NCBI RefSeq assembly: GCF_016458305.1
Contig: NZ_JAEMHL010000014.1
Span: 1-64,000, forward strand
From: Geomonas anaerohicana
Lineage (GTDB): Bacteria; Desulfobacterota; Desulfuromonadia; Geobacterales; Geobacteraceae
DNA: 64,000 nt
Direction: 5' to 3'
Shown here: positions 32,531 to 44,472 of the stretch, one piece after another
How positions within the stretch are numbered: the first letter of the stretch is position 1
Layout: each line of letters starts with the position of its first letter
The notes under the pieces: model-generated
Told to the model about the DNA's origin: nothing
The model's database searches: none
The model's input: the letters and a program-made list of their open reading frames with translations, nothing else
Made by a program: the position numbers and the translations under genes

Positions 32531-33684
32531 AGGTACTGTATTTCGATTGCTTCGCCGGGATCGCAGGCGACATGACCGTGGCCGGCCTGATCGAACTCGG
32601 ACTCCCGCTGGAGACGCTGCAACAGGAACTTTCCTCGCTGCCGCTGTGCGGCTACACACTGGAAAGCCGCAAAGTCGAGCGCCACGGCGTGGCCGGGACC
32701 TCCTTCAAGGTCACCCTCACCGAAGAGGACCAGCCGCACCGCCACTACTCCGGCATCGCCGCGATGATCGAGAAGTCCGCCCTCAAGCCGCGGGTCAAGG
32801 AACTCTCCCAGCGCATGTTCCTGAAGCTGGCGCAGGCCGAAGCGAGCGTGCACGGCGTGCCGCTGGAGCGGGTGCACTTCCACGAGGTGGGGGCCGTCGA
32901 CTCCATCGTGGACATCGTCGGCACCGCCATCGGCCTGGACTACCTGGGCATCGACCGGGTCTGCGCCTCGGGCCTTCCCTACGGCCACGGCTTCGTGAAG
33001 ACCGCGCACGGCCTCCTTCCCGTCCCGGCGCCCGCCACCGCGAAGCTGATGGAGGGGATCCCGCTCGGCCCCGACGTGGGCCCCGGCGAACGGGTCACGC
33101 CGACCGGCGCGGCCATCGTCGCGGCGCTGTCTGACAGCTTCGGTCCTCCCCCGGGGATGACCGTCGCGGGGACCGGCTACGGCGCCGGGGAAAAGGACTT
33201 CCCGGAGCTCCCCAACCTGCTCCGGCTGGTACTGGGCGAGAGCGCGGAGGCAAAAGAGGCCCAGGAGGTACTGGTCCTCGAAACCCACATCGACGACATG
33301 CCCGCGGAGATCTTTGGTTTCCTCATGGAGAGGCTCATGGAGGCGGGGGCGCTGGACGTCGCCTTCTCGCCGCTGCAGATGAAGAAGAACCGCCCCGGCA
33401 CCCGGCTCACCGTGATCGCGAAGCCGGGCGACCTGGAGCAACTCTCCGGCATCATCCTGGCGGAATCGAGCGCCATCGGCCTGCGCTACTACCCGGCCGG
33501 CCGGATCACCCTCCCCCGCTCGTGCGAGACGCGGGCGACCTCGCTGGGCGAGGTGCGGGTCAAGGTGCTGGGCAACGGGCGGGTGACACCGGAGTACGAC
33601 TCGTGCCGGGAGATCGCCATCCAGAAGAGGATGCCGCTGGTCGAGGTGTACCGGACGGTGGAGAGGGAGTGCGGCAAGGGATGA
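32527..33684 (+). CDS. larC: LarC, nickel insertion protein for the pincer cofactor
   Basis: 385 residues. N-terminal signature YFDCFAGIAGDMTVAGLIELG, then VERVHFHEVGAVDSIVDIVGTA near 118-140, and a C-terminal part with ETHIDDMPAEIFGFLMERL and PLQMKKNRPGTRLTV. Known: LarC is a CTP-dependent cyclometallase that puts nickel in the pincer nucleotide. In Lactobacillus it is split by a programmed frameshift; here it is one continuous ORF. It overlaps larB upstream and pgpA downstream by four bases each, so translation is coupled. Confidence 0.95.
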   Translation: MKVLYFDCFAGIAGDMTVAGLIELGLPLETLQQELSSLPLCGYTLESRKVERHGVAGTSFKVTLTEEDQPHRHYSGIAAMIEKSALKPRVKELSQRMFLKLAQAEASVHGVPLERVHFHEVGAVDSIVDIVGTAIGLDYLGIDRVCASGLPYGHGFVKTAHGLLPVPAPATAKLMEGIPLGPDVGPGERVTPTGAAIVAALSDSFGPPPGMTVAGTGYGAGEKDFPELPNLLRLVLGESAEAKEAQEVLVLETHIDDMPAEIFGFLMERLMEAGALDVAFSPLQMKKNRPGTRLTVIAKPGDLEQLSGIILAESSAIGLRYYPAGRITLPRSCETRATSLGEVRVKVLGNGRVTPEYDSCREIAIQKRMPLVEVYRTVERECGKG

Positions 33685-34130
33685 AGAAGTTCGTGATAAT
33701 CACCGCCACCTGGTTCGGCACCGGCTTTTCCCCCTTTGCCTCGGGAACGGTCGGGACCGTCGGCGCCATACCGTTGTTCCTGCTCCTGTCGGGCATGCCG
33801 CTGTGGCTTTACCTGGTCACCACGGTCGCTTTCACGCTGTTTGCCTGCTGGAGCGCCGGTTTCGGCGAAGAGCTCTGGGGCGAGCACGACTCGGGCAAGA
33901 TCGTCATCGACGAGGTGGCCGGCTACCTGGTGACCATGACCGCGGTCCCGGTGACCTGGCAGGGAATCCTGGCGGGCTTCATCATGTTCCGCATCTTCGA
34001 CATCCTGAAACCGCAGCCGGCGCGCTGGTTCGACCGCTCGCTGAAAAACGGCTACGGCGTGGTGCTGGATGACATCGTCGCCGGCATCTACGCCTGCGCC
34101 GCCACGCACCTGGTACTGAGGCTTTTGTGA
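33681..34130 (+). CDS. pgpA: Phosphatidylglycerophosphatase A
   Basis: 149 residues with an ATGA overlap to larC. Contains the PgpA opening TATWFGTGFSPFASGTVGTVGA, IDEVAGYLVTM with the acidic metal-binding pair, FRIFDILKPQPARWFD and GVVLDDIVAGIYA. Three membrane helices. Known reaction: removes the phosphate of phosphatidylglycerol phosphate at the inner membrane to make phosphatidylglycerol. The gene pair with cinA is common in related bacteria. Confidence 0.95.
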   Translation: MKKFVIITATWFGTGFSPFASGTVGTVGAIPLFLLLSGMPLWLYLVTTVAFTLFACWSAGFGEELWGEHDSGKIVIDEVAGYLVTMTAVPVTWQGILAGFIMFRIFDILKPQPARWFDRSLKNGYGVVLDDIVAGIYACAATHLVLRLL

Positions 34131-35371
34131 GGGTCGCCATCCTTTCCATAGGGGACGAACTGCTCACCGGCGAGGTGACCGACACCAACGCGAGCCACAT
34201 CGCGGGGCGGATCTACGACTGCGGCGCGCGCGTCTTTCGGCACCTGACCGTCCCGGACGACGAGGAGGCGATCGCGCAGGCCCTCACCGAGCTGGCCGCG
34301 GCGAGCGACGCGGTCATCGTGACCGGCGGGCTCGGCCCCACCCCCGACGACTACACCGCCCAGGCCGCGGCACGGGCGGCGGGGGTCGAGCTGGAGTTGT
34401 CCCAGACGGCGCTGGACCACCTGGCGGAGTTTGAAAAGAGGATCGCCAGGCCGCTGCACCCGGCCAACCGGCGCCAGGCGCTTTTTCCGCACGGGTCCCG
34501 GCTCATCCCGAACCCGCTGGGGACCGCCTGCGGCTTCGTGATCGCACTCGAGCAGGCGGAACTCTTCTTCCTCCCGGGGGTCCCGTACGAGATGGAGCGC
34601 ATGCTGGCGGACACGGTGCTCCCCGAGCTTTCCAAGCGGCTCCCCGCCCCCTGGCGACGCATCACGCTGAAGGTGTTCGGCATCCCCGAGGCGGCCATCG
34701 CCGAGCAGTTGCAAGGCGCCTTCCCGGCGGACGCCCCCGTGCAACTCGCCTACTGCGTGAAGTACCCCGAGATCCACGTGATCCTGCGCGCGGCCGCGGA
34801 AAATGCACGCCCCCTGGAGCAGGCGGCCGCCGAGGTGAGAAGGAGGCTGGCCCGGTACCTGTTCGCGGAGGACGACGACACGATGGACGAGGTGCTGGCA
34901 CGGCTGTTCCGGGAGAGCGGGCTGACCCTGGCGCTGGCCGAGTCCTGCACCGGCGGCATGATCGCCGCGCGCATCACCGCCATGGCCGGCAGCTCCGCCT
35001 ACTTCCTGGAAGGGAACGTGACCTACAGCAACGCCGCCAAGAGCCGGATGATCGCGGTCCCCCCGGAGCTGATCGAACGCCACGGGGCGGTCAGCGCCGA
35101 GGTCGCCCGCGCCATGGCCGAAGGTACCCGCAAGACCTGCGGCAGCGACCTGGCCCTGTCGGTGACCGGCATCGCCGGGCCGGACGGCGGCACGCCGGAT
35201 AAGCCGGTGGGCACGGTGTACGTCGCCCTGGCCGACGCCGCGTCCTGCCGGGTCGAACGCTGCAATTTCCAGGGAGACCGGGCCCGGGTCCGCTCCATAA
35301 CCTGCTTTACCGCGCTGAACTGGCTGCGCGAACACCTCCTCACCCGCCATGGAGCAGCGGTCCCCGAATGA
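34127..35371 (+). CDS. cinA: CinA family protein, NMN amidohydrolase with N-terminal MoaB-like domain
   Basis: 414 residues from a GTG that overlaps the pgpA stop. N-terminal COG1058 domain at about 1-170 (AILSIGDELLTGEVTDTNASHIA, VTGGLGPTPDD), C-terminal PncC domain at about 255-410 (LAESCTGGMIAARITAMAGSSAYF, VTGIAGPDGGTPDKPVGTVYVA). Known: the PncC domain deamidates nicotinamide mononucleotide for NAD salvage; CinA was named for competence induction and is often near recA, as here (2.3 kb). Confidence 0.95.
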   Translation: MRVAILSIGDELLTGEVTDTNASHIAGRIYDCGARVFRHLTVPDDEEAIAQALTELAAASDAVIVTGGLGPTPDDYTAQAAARAAGVELELSQTALDHLAEFEKRIARPLHPANRRQALFPHGSRLIPNPLGTACGFVIALEQAELFFLPGVPYEMERMLADTVLPELSKRLPAPWRRITLKVFGIPEAAIAEQLQGAFPADAPVQLAYCVKYPEIHVILRAAAENARPLEQAAAEVRRRLARYLFAEDDDTMDEVLARLFRESGLTLALAESCTGGMIAARITAMAGSSAYFLEGNVTYSNAAKSRMIAVPPELIERHGAVSAEVARAMAEGTRKTCGSDLALSVTGIAGPDGGTPDKPVGTVYVALADAASCRVERCNFQGDRARVRSITCFTALNWLREHLLTRHGAAVPE

Positions 35372-37379
35372 CGGGGCCATAACAAATGCTGGTACAGGGG
35401 AAACGACCTTGCACTTTGCGCCGCTGTTACTCATTGTCGCCTGCGAACTGCTGCTCCTTCTGATCGAGCAGTACGCGCCGCTGCCCGGATGGCTGCACTT
35501 CGGCGTGTCCGTCTCGCTGGCGGCCGTGCTGCTATGCTTCGTGGCGCTCTTCAAGCAGCGCCAGGAGACCATGGTGGACGGCCTGCGGCGCGAGATCGGG
35601 GAGATGCAGCAGGAGGCGGCCAAGAGCGCGCGGCGTTACAAGAGCCTGCTGGAAGGGGCCGGCAACGCTATCTTCATCTTCAAGGTCGAGACCGCCGAAC
35701 TCGAGGAGGAAAACCGCCTGGGGCGCGAGCTGTTCGGCTTCACCAAGGACGAACTCTCCACCATGGTGGTGCGCGACCTGCTCGATGCCAGCGAGCACGA
35801 ACGGCTGCGCACCTTCCTGTACCAGTTGGTGCGCAATGGCAAGGCCGACTGGGACGAGGTTCAGCTCAAACGCAAGGACGGTTCCTCGTTCCTGGGCGAG
35901 ATCAACGCCCGGCTCATCGACCTCGGCGACGAGCAGGTGGCCCACTGCCTTTTGCGCGATATCACCGACAAGCGCCGCACCGAGCGGGAGATCTGGCAGA
36001 GAAACCGCGAACTCTCCATCCTCAACAACATGCTGACCAGCATGAACCTGGGCAAGGACCTGAAGACGGTGCAGGAAGGGACCCTGCGCCAGCTGATGGA
36101 ACTGCTCCAGGCCGGAGCCGGCACCCTCCACCTCTTCCCCCCCGACACATCCTCCCCTACCCTGTGCGCCTCGCAACACGCCTCACCCGACCTGGAACAG
36201 GTGCTGGGGGAAACGCTGAGCAACCCCGACCGCCTGCGCGCGGTATGCGTCGTCCCCTTGGGCAGTGCCGGCGCAGGATGGGGCAGCCTCACCTCCATCC
36301 CGGTCAGTTCACAGGAGCGCGTGCTCGGAGTGATGCACCTCATCCACCGCGAGCCCCACAGCTATACCCTCGAAGAGATGCGCTTCCTGGAAACGGTCGG
36401 CAAGCAGATGGGCAACATCATCGAGCAGATCCGGCTCTTCACCGAGCTCACCTGGAAGAGCGACGAACTGCTGCGCTCGCACCGGCTGCTGGAGAAGAGC
36501 AGCCTGAGCCTCTCCGTCTCCGAAGCCAAGCTGAAGCAGAACCTGGCCCTGGTGGAGCGGGCGCACCTGGAGCAGGTCCGGCTGGACCGGATGAAGAACC
36601 AGTTCCTGGGCATGGTCTCCCACGAGTTCAACACCCCGCTCACCAGCATCATTTCCGGTGTGGATCACCTGCTGCAGCAGGGGTGGAATTCGCAGGAGGA
36701 CGCCTGCCGGGTCATGGAGATGGTGCGCGACGGCGGGCTCAGGTTGAAGGCGCTGGTCGCGGACCTCTTGAAGCTGATCCGGCTGGAGTCGCGCCGGGAG
36801 GGTCTGGAGACCTCCGCCATCCACCTGAGGATGCTCCTGGAAAACCTCCTGGACCAGCTCCACCCTCTGTTCGAGGAGCGCGGCCAGGTGGTGACGCTGC
36901 GCGACCTGGACCACCTCCCCTTCTTCCAGGGGGACTGCGGCTACCTGGAACGGGTCTTCTACGAGCTCCTTCTGAACGCCATCCGCTTCAGCCCCGAGGG
37001 GGGCGAGATCGTGGTCAACGGCCGGGTGGTCCAGCAGGACGACCTGCACCAGCGCGCCCACACGCTGCAGCGCTTCAATCCCGATTTCCTCAGGCGCTGC
37101 GGCGAGCGCTGCTACCTGGAAGTCGAGGTGCGCGACTGCGGCATCGGCATTCCGCTGCAGGAGCAGCAGGGGATCTTCGAGATCTTCTACGAAGTGGGCG
37201 AGATCCGGCACCACTCCAGCGGCAGGCGCCAGGGCAAAGGCGCGGGATTGGGGCTCGCCATCGTCAAGGGGATGGTCGAGGCCCACGGCGGCATGGTCTG
37301 GGTGGAAAGCAGCGAGGGGAGTTCCTTCTTCCTGGTGCTGCCGCTGGAGCAGGAGGCGATCCAGCCGGCGCTGTTTTAA
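35349..37379 (+). CDS. Sensor histidine kinase with 2TM, PAS, GAF, HisKA and ATPase domains
   Basis: 676 residues. The ATG at 35349 overlaps the cinA end by 23 bases. Two membrane helices at about 22-40 and 47-65, PAS with PAC at about 85-215, GAF at about 230-365, coiled linker, HisKA with the phospho-acceptor in FLGMVSHEFNTPLTSIISG (about H423), ATPase domain with DCGIGIPLQEQQGIFEIF and GAGLGLAIVKGMVEAHGG. No receiver and no adjacent response regulator, so an orphan kinase. Translational overlap with cinA suggests it is the last gene of the larB operon. Confidence 0.92.
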   Translation: MEQRSPNDGAITNAGTGETTLHFAPLLLIVACELLLLLIEQYAPLPGWLHFGVSVSLAAVLLCFVALFKQRQETMVDGLRREIGEMQQEAAKSARRYKSLLEGAGNAIFIFKVETAELEEENRLGRELFGFTKDELSTMVVRDLLDASEHERLRTFLYQLVRNGKADWDEVQLKRKDGSSFLGEINARLIDLGDEQVAHCLLRDITDKRRTEREIWQRNRELSILNNMLTSMNLGKDLKTVQEGTLRQLMELLQAGAGTLHLFPPDTSSPTLCASQHASPDLEQVLGETLSNPDRLRAVCVVPLGSAGAGWGSLTSIPVSSQERVLGVMHLIHREPHSYTLEEMRFLETVGKQMGNIIEQIRLFTELTWKSDELLRSHRLLEKSSLSLSVSEAKLKQNLALVERAHLEQVRLDRMKNQFLGMVSHEFNTPLTSIISGVDHLLQQGWNSQEDACRVMEMVRDGGLRLKALVADLLKLIRLESRREGLETSAIHLRMLLENLLDQLHPLFEERGQVVTLRDLDHLPFFQGDCGYLERVFYELLLNAIRFSPEGGEIVVNGRVVQQDDLHQRAHTLQRFNPDFLRRCGERCYLEVEVRDCGIGIPLQEQQGIFEIFYEVGEIRHHSSGRRQGKGAGLGLAIVKGMVEAHGGMVWVESSEGSSFFLVLPLEQEAIQPALF

Positions 37380-37382
37380 CGG

Positions 37383-37632
37383 ACGTTCAACGTTCAACGT
37401 TCGACGTTAACCCCGATCATCCGAAGTGGCGCCGGAGCCGTAGCGGCTCCCATTCATCGGGCGACAGTCCAACCTCGAACCTTGAACGTTGAACCTTGAA
37501 CGGCATCCGCCCCTCTCGAAGTGGCACGGGAGCCGTAGCAGAGCGTGTTCATCGGGCGACCGTCAAATCTTGAACCTTGAACGTTGAACGTTTTCCCGTT
37601 TTGAACATTGAACGTTGAACCTTGAACTGTTT
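37383..37632. repeat. Heptamer (TTGAACN) repeats and a tandem duplication before recA
   Basis: Runs of TTGAAC/GTTCAA with a 7-base period occur at 37383-37408, 37476-37502 and 37566-37630. Two longer units (each starting near CGAAGTGGC and containing GGAGCCGTAGC and TTCATCGGGCGAC) are tandem at about 37420-37502 and 37517-37595. The same heptamers flank the argB-argD gap at 45427-45565. The gap 37380-37706 holds nothing else but the recA promoter region. Confidence 0.7.
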
Positions 37633-37648
37633 TTATGTTATGTGTGAT

Positions 37649-37662
37649 TGGTTCCGGAACCA
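37649..37662. promoter_or_regulatory. 14-base perfect palindrome upstream of recA
   Basis: TGGTTCCGGAACCA lies 45 bases before the recA ATG. It does not fit the Geobacter LexA pattern as I know it (GGTT-N2-C-N4-G-N3-ACC), and recA in G. sulfurreducens is reported not to be bound by LexA. It may be another operator or a transcript hairpin. Confidence 0.4.
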
Positions 37663-37706
37663 GACCCCAAAAATAGCGCCTGACAAGGCTAAGGAGATAT
37701 AAAACG

Positions 37707-38723
37707 ATGCTCGATAAGGAAAAAGCGGAAAAAGCCCTAGACCTGGCCATGAGCCAGATCGAGAAACAGTTCGGCAAAGGGGCCATCATGAGGCTCGGTA
37801 ACGAGGAGGCGCTGCCGGACGTGGCGTCCATCCCGACCGGCTCCCTCTCCCTGGACCTGGCGCTCGGGGTCGGGGGCGTACCCCGCGGCCGCGTCATCGA
37901 GATCTTCGGACCGGAATCCTCCGGTAAAACCACCCTCGCCCTGCACGTGATCGCCGAGGCCCAGAAACTGGGCGGCATCGCGGCCTTCGTCGACGCCGAG
38001 CACGCCCTCGACATCGGCTACGCCAGGAAACTGGGCGTCAAGACCGACGACCTGCTGGTCTCCCAGCCGGACACCGGCGAGCAGGCGCTCGAGATCGCCG
38101 AGACCCTGGTGCGCTCCGGCGCCATCGACGTGCTCGTGGTCGACTCCGTCGCCGCCCTGGTCCCCAAGGCGGAGATCGAAGGCGACATGGGCGACTCGCA
38201 CATGGGCCTGCAGGCACGCCTCATGTCCCAGGCGCTCAGGAAACTGACCGGCATCATCTCCAAGAGCAACTGCTGCGTCATCTTCATCAACCAGATCAGG
38301 ATGAAGATCGGCGTCATGTTCGGCAACCCGGAGACCACCACCGGCGGTAACGCGCTCAAGTTCTACGCCTCGGTGCGCATGGACATCAGGAAGATCGCCG
38401 CGCTCAAGCAGGGCAACGACATGATCGGCTCCCGCACCCGCGTCAAGGTGGTCAAGAACAAGGTGGCCCCCCCGTTCAAGGAAGTGGAGTTCGACATCCT
38501 CTACGGCGAAGGGATCTCCAAGGAAGGGGACGTCCTCGACCTGGCCGTCGAGCGCAACGTGGTCGAGAAGAGCGGCGCCTGGTTCTCCTACGGCAAGGAG
38601 CGCATCGGCCAGGGACGCGAAAACTCCCGGCTGTTCCTCAAAGAGCACCCGGAGATCACCGAAGAGATCAGGGCTAAACTCACCGCTCCAGAACAAGACG
38701 CCCAAGCACCCGGCGCAGCCTAA
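37707..38723 (+). CDS. recA: Recombinase RecA
   Basis: 338 residues, AAGGAGAT upstream. Walker [10 protein letters not shown] (about 70-78), [47 protein letters not shown], and [23 protein letters not shown] (loop L2 region). The C-terminus is short and weakly acidic. Known role: ATP-dependent strand exchange and SOS co-protease. The regulator recX lies two genes downstream, separated by pilT, a Geobacter-like arrangement. Confidence 0.98.
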   Translation: MLDKEKAEKALDLAMSQIEKQFGKGAIMRLGNEEALPDVASIPTGSLSLDLALGVGGVPRGRVIEIFGPESSGKTTLALHVIAEAQKLGGIAAFVDAEHALDIGYARKLGVKTDDLLVSQPDTGEQALEIAETLVRSGAIDVLVVDSVAALVPKAEIEGDMGDSHMGLQARLMSQALRKLTGIISKSNCCVIFINQIRMKIGVMFGNPETTTGGNALKFYASVRMDIRKIAALKQGNDMIGSRTRVKVVKNKVAPPFKEVEFDILYGEGISKEGDVLDLAVERNVVEKSGAWFSYGKERIGQGRENSRLFLKEHPEITEEIRAKLTAPEQDAQAPGAA

Positions 38724-38726
38724 AGC

Positions 38727-39890
38727 ATGCAACTTAACGAGATCCTCGCTATAGCCATGAAGGCGAAGGGGTCGGACATCCACCTGAAGGCGGGGCTTCC
38801 CCCCATCGTCAGGATCGACGGCTCCCTCCGCGCCATCCCCAACGCGGAACGGCTCTCGAGTGAGGCGGTCAGGAACATGGCCTTCTCCATCATGAACGAG
38901 CGCCAGAAGCGGATTTTCGAGGAGAACTACGAGACCGACCTCTCCTACGGCGTTCCGGGTCTCGGTCGCTTCCGCGTCAACGCCTTCGCCCAGCGCGGGA
39001 CGGTGGCCATGGTACTGCGTGCGATCCCGATCGCCATCCCGACCCTGGAGACGCTGAACCTGCCGCCGGTCCTCAAAAAACTGGCGCTGGAGCAGCGCGG
39101 CCTGATCCTCGTTACCGGCACCACCGGTTCCGGCAAGTCCACGACGCTGGCCTCCATCATCGACTACATCAACGAACACCGGACCTGCAACATCATCACC
39201 ATCGAGGACCCGGTCGAGTACCTGCACAAGGACAAGAAGAGCCTGATCAGCCAGCGCGAGGTCGGCTTCGACACGCTCACCTTCGGCAAGGCGCTCACCT
39301 CGGCCCTCAGGCAGGACCCGGACGTCATCCTGGTCGGCGAGATGCGCGACTACGAGACCATCGAGACCGCGCTCACCGCGGCCGAGACCGGCCACCTGGT
39401 GCTTTCCACCCTGCACACCCTGGATGCCGCCGAGACCATCAACCGTGTCATCTCGGTCTTCCCTCCTTTCCACCAGCGCCAGGTAAGGATGCAGCTGGCC
39501 GGCATCCTCAGGGGGGTCATCTCCCAGCGACTGGTGCCGCGCATGGACGGCAAGGGGCGCGTTCCCGCCGTCGAGGTCATGATCGGCACCGCCCGCATCA
39601 GGGACTGCATCGACGACAAGGAAAAGACCAAGCAGATTCCGGACGCCATCGCCCAGGGTCACACCAGCTACGGCATGCAGACCTTCGACCAGTCGCTCAT
39701 GCAGCTTTTGAGCAAGAAGCTGATCACCTACGAAGAGGCCCTGCGCCAGTCCAGCAACCCCGACGACTTCGCGCTCAAGGTTTCCGGCATCTCCTCCACC
39801 TCGGATTCCAGCTGGGACAACTTCACCGAGGAACCGGAAGCACCGGCCCAGGAAGGCAACGGAGCGGACCTGGTTATCGAGAAGTACTAG
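38727..39890 (+). CDS. pilT: Type IV pilus retraction ATPase PilT
   Basis: 387 residues starting three bases after the recA stop. N-terminal PAS-like domain at about 1-105 (KGSDIHLKAGLPPIVRIDGSL), Walker A GTTGSGKSTT near 130, Asp and His boxes (ITIEDPVEYLHKDK, LSTLHTLDAAETINR), Walker B LRQDPDVILVGEMRD. The AIRAG-type retraction motif near 270-290 is not present in that exact form. The C-terminal extension after 345 is acidic. Known role: hexameric motor that depolymerises pili for twitching. It shares a transcript with recA and recX. Confidence 0.92.
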   Translation: MQLNEILAIAMKAKGSDIHLKAGLPPIVRIDGSLRAIPNAERLSSEAVRNMAFSIMNERQKRIFEENYETDLSYGVPGLGRFRVNAFAQRGTVAMVLRAIPIAIPTLETLNLPPVLKKLALEQRGLILVTGTTGSGKSTTLASIIDYINEHRTCNIITIEDPVEYLHKDKKSLISQREVGFDTLTFGKALTSALRQDPDVILVGEMRDYETIETALTAAETGHLVLSTLHTLDAAETINRVISVFPPFHQRQVRMQLAGILRGVISQRLVPRMDGKGRVPAVEVMIGTARIRDCIDDKEKTKQIPDAIAQGHTSYGMQTFDQSLMQLLSKKLITYEEALRQSSNPDDFALKVSGISSTSDSSWDNFTEEPEAPAQEGNGADLVIEKY

Positions 39891-40352
39891 GTGCAGCGGG
39901 GCACGGCGCTGGAGTGCTGCCTGCGGGTGCTCACCCTGCGCGACCACTCCGAAGGGGAACTGAGGAAGAAGCTTGCCGGCAAGGGCTACCAGGACGGCGA
40001 AATCGAGGCGGCGGTCGGCCGGATGAAGGAGCTTGGCTACCTCGACGACCTGCGCTTCGCCCGCAGTTTCGCCTCCTCCGCGTTGAGAAACGGCAAGGGG
40101 GTCGGGCCGAGGCTGAAGCTGGAACTCTCCCGCCGCGGCGTCGCGGGGTCCATCGTGAGCCAGGTGCTCGATGAGTTGTCCCAGGAGTTCAGCGAGGCCG
40201 AGTTGCTGGCGCAGCTTATGGAGCGGCGCTACCCGGGGTTCGATGCGGCAACCGCCTCCGACAAGGAGAAGCGGCGCATCGTCGGGTACCTGCAGAGGAA
40301 GGGATTTTCGCTCTCCGCCATCTTCCGGGAGTTGAAGGCGCACGAGGATTGA
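39891..40352 (+). CDS. recX: Regulatory protein RecX
   Basis: 153 residues from a GTG directly after the pilT stop. Three-helix repeats typical of RecX: CLRVLTLRDHSEGELRKKLAGKGY, IEAAVGRMKELGYLDDLRFARSFASSAL, GPRLKLELSRRGV, and a last repeat with RRIVGYLQRKGFSLSAIFRELK. Known role: binds RecA filaments and limits their activity. A perfect hairpin follows five bases after the stop. Confidence 0.93.
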   Translation: MQRGTALECCLRVLTLRDHSEGELRKKLAGKGYQDGEIEAAVGRMKELGYLDDLRFARSFASSALRNGKGVGPRLKLELSRRGVAGSIVSQVLDELSQEFSEAELLAQLMERRYPGFDAATASDKEKRRIVGYLQRKGFSLSAIFRELKAHED

Positions 40353-40356
40353 AGGC

Positions 40357-40376
40357 GGGCGAATGATTATTCGCCC
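40357..40376 (+). terminator. Hairpin after recX
   Basis: GGGCGAAT pairs with ATTCGCCC around GATT. No T-run follows, so termination may be weak or factor-dependent. Confidence 0.5.
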
Positions 40377-40471
40377 CCCACATCAGCCCCGGGAAAAGAT
40401 GCACCCAGCACGCCCCGTGCAACGCACAACCGATTCAAGGTTTAGATATTCCATTCTATTGAGGTTTTTTT

Positions 40472-43099
<2,628 letters not shown>

Positions 43100-43114
43100 C
43101 AGTGCCGTAGAACA

Positions 43115-43256
43115 AAACTTCCCCCCTCCCAACCTCCCCCCTCCGGGGGGAGGAGCTATGGGCACCACCTCCGAAGTCCTCCCCAGAGAGGGTGAGGGAT
43201 TAGCACCCAATATCCCCTCCCCCGGAGGGGGAGGGTCAGGGAGGGGGAAGAAGTTA
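43115..43256. repeat. GC-rich CCCTCCC-type dispersed repeats
   Basis: Two palindromic blocks, one around CCCCCCTCCGGGGGGAGG and one around CCCTCCCCCGGAGGGGGAGGG, with a spacer of about 60 bases. Same family as the other GC-rich intergenic repeats here. Confidence 0.65.
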
Positions 43257-43298
43257 ACTCATACTTGCAACAGGCAGATAATTCAGCACCACCGGGAC

Positions 43299-44444
43299 AT
43301 GCCTATGCTCGAACTGACCGCCAACCACACCCAGGAACTCCTGCAGGACAGGGACACGAAAACCGTCCTCATCGTGGACGATGAAGGGGTGATCCGCGAC
43401 CTGTGCAAGCGGGTGCTCAACGACTATCACATCGTCGAGGCGGGGGACGGGCAGGAGGCCTACGAGATCTTCCTGCGCGGCGGCATCGACGTCATCCTGA
43501 CCGACGTGATGATGCCTCGCATGGACGGCATCGAGCTGCTGAAAAAGCTCAAAGAACGCGAGCCCACCATGGTGGTCATCATCATGACCGGCTTCGCCGA
43601 CAAGGACCTGATCCTCAAGGCCCTGAAGGCCGACGCGGACGACTTCATCACCAAGCCGCTCAACCTCTTGCAGCTGAAGAGCGCCATCAGCAAGGCGCTG
43701 GTGAAAAAGGCCCTCAAGGAAGAGATCGCCAACCTCAGGAACCTGGACCGGTTCAAGACCGTGTTCCTGTCGCTCATCTCCCACAAGTTCAGAACCCCCA
43801 TCACCTCCATCTCGCTGTTCCTGCAGAACCTTGCCGCAGGCGTCATCGATCCGGCCGACGAGGGTGCCAAGGAACACATCAATCTGATCTACAACGAGGC
43901 ATGCTACCTGGGCAACCTGGTCACCGACCTGCTCACCTTCTCCTCGGTCATGGACAGCGGCGCCGGCCTGCACCTGGAGCCCTGCACCCTCAACCTGCTG
44001 CTTCCGAAACTTTTGCAGGAGGCACAGGAGGTCGCCGCCCGCCCCGGCGTCACCGCCCACATCACACAGGACACCGTTCCGGCGCTGATGCTGGACCGCG
44101 ACAAGGTAAGCTTCGCCGTGCGCCAGGTGATCGACAACGCCATAAAGTTCTCCAAGGAAACCGGCGTGGTCTGCGTCACGCTGAGAAACCTCGCGGACCA
44201 GTGCGAGATCACGGTCCAGGACGACGGCATCGGCATCTCGCCGGAGCAGCTTCCCAAGCTGTTCGAGAAGTTCTACCAAGTCGATGCCGACCACACCGGC
44301 CAGGTGCGCGGCTTCGGGCTCGGGCTGTTCTACGTGCGCGAGTTCATCCGGATGCACGGCGGCACCGTCAGCATCGACAGCGAGGAAAATGTCGGCACCC
44401 GCGTCGTCATCACCCTCCCCAACAAAGCCAGCCAAAGCCCCTGA
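43299..44444 (+). CDS. Soluble receiver-histidine kinase (REC-HisKA-HATPase)
   Basis: 381 residues from the ATG at 43299; a second ATG six bases later is equally possible, and no strong ribosome-binding site separates them. N-terminal receiver at about 18-135 (VLIVDDEGVIRD, acceptor in DVILTDVMMPRMDG, TKPLN lysine), HisKA with LSLISHKFRTPITSISLF (about H166), ATPase with DDGIGISPEQLPKLFEKFYQ and GFGLGLFYVREFIRMHGG. No membrane helices. It is a phospho-relay-type kinase that takes input through its receiver. Stands alone between alaS and argB. Confidence 0.92.
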   Translation: MPMLELTANHTQELLQDRDTKTVLIVDDEGVIRDLCKRVLNDYHIVEAGDGQEAYEIFLRGGIDVILTDVMMPRMDGIELLKKLKEREPTMVVIIMTGFADKDLILKALKADADDFITKPLNLLQLKSAISKALVKKALKEEIANLRNLDRFKTVFLSLISHKFRTPITSISLFLQNLAAGVIDPADEGAKEHINLIYNEACYLGNLVTDLLTFSSVMDSGAGLHLEPCTLNLLLPKLLQEAQEVAARPGVTAHITQDTVPALMLDRDKVSFAVRQVIDNAIKFSKETGVVCVTLRNLADQCEITVQDDGIGISPEQLPKLFEKFYQVDADHTGQVRGFGLGLFYVREFIRMHGGTVSIDSEENVGTRVVITLPNKASQSP

Positions 44445-44472
44445 TAACTCTGGGCTTAGCCCCTCTTTGAAG

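Noticed and set aside
37649-37668. LexA box upstream of recA
   Set aside because: The palindrome lacks the required C and G at their positions and the terminal ACC is out of register.
43158-43298. N-terminal extension of the receiver-kinase
   Set aside because: The extension is translated GC-rich repeat sequence ([13 protein letters not shown]) without domain character.
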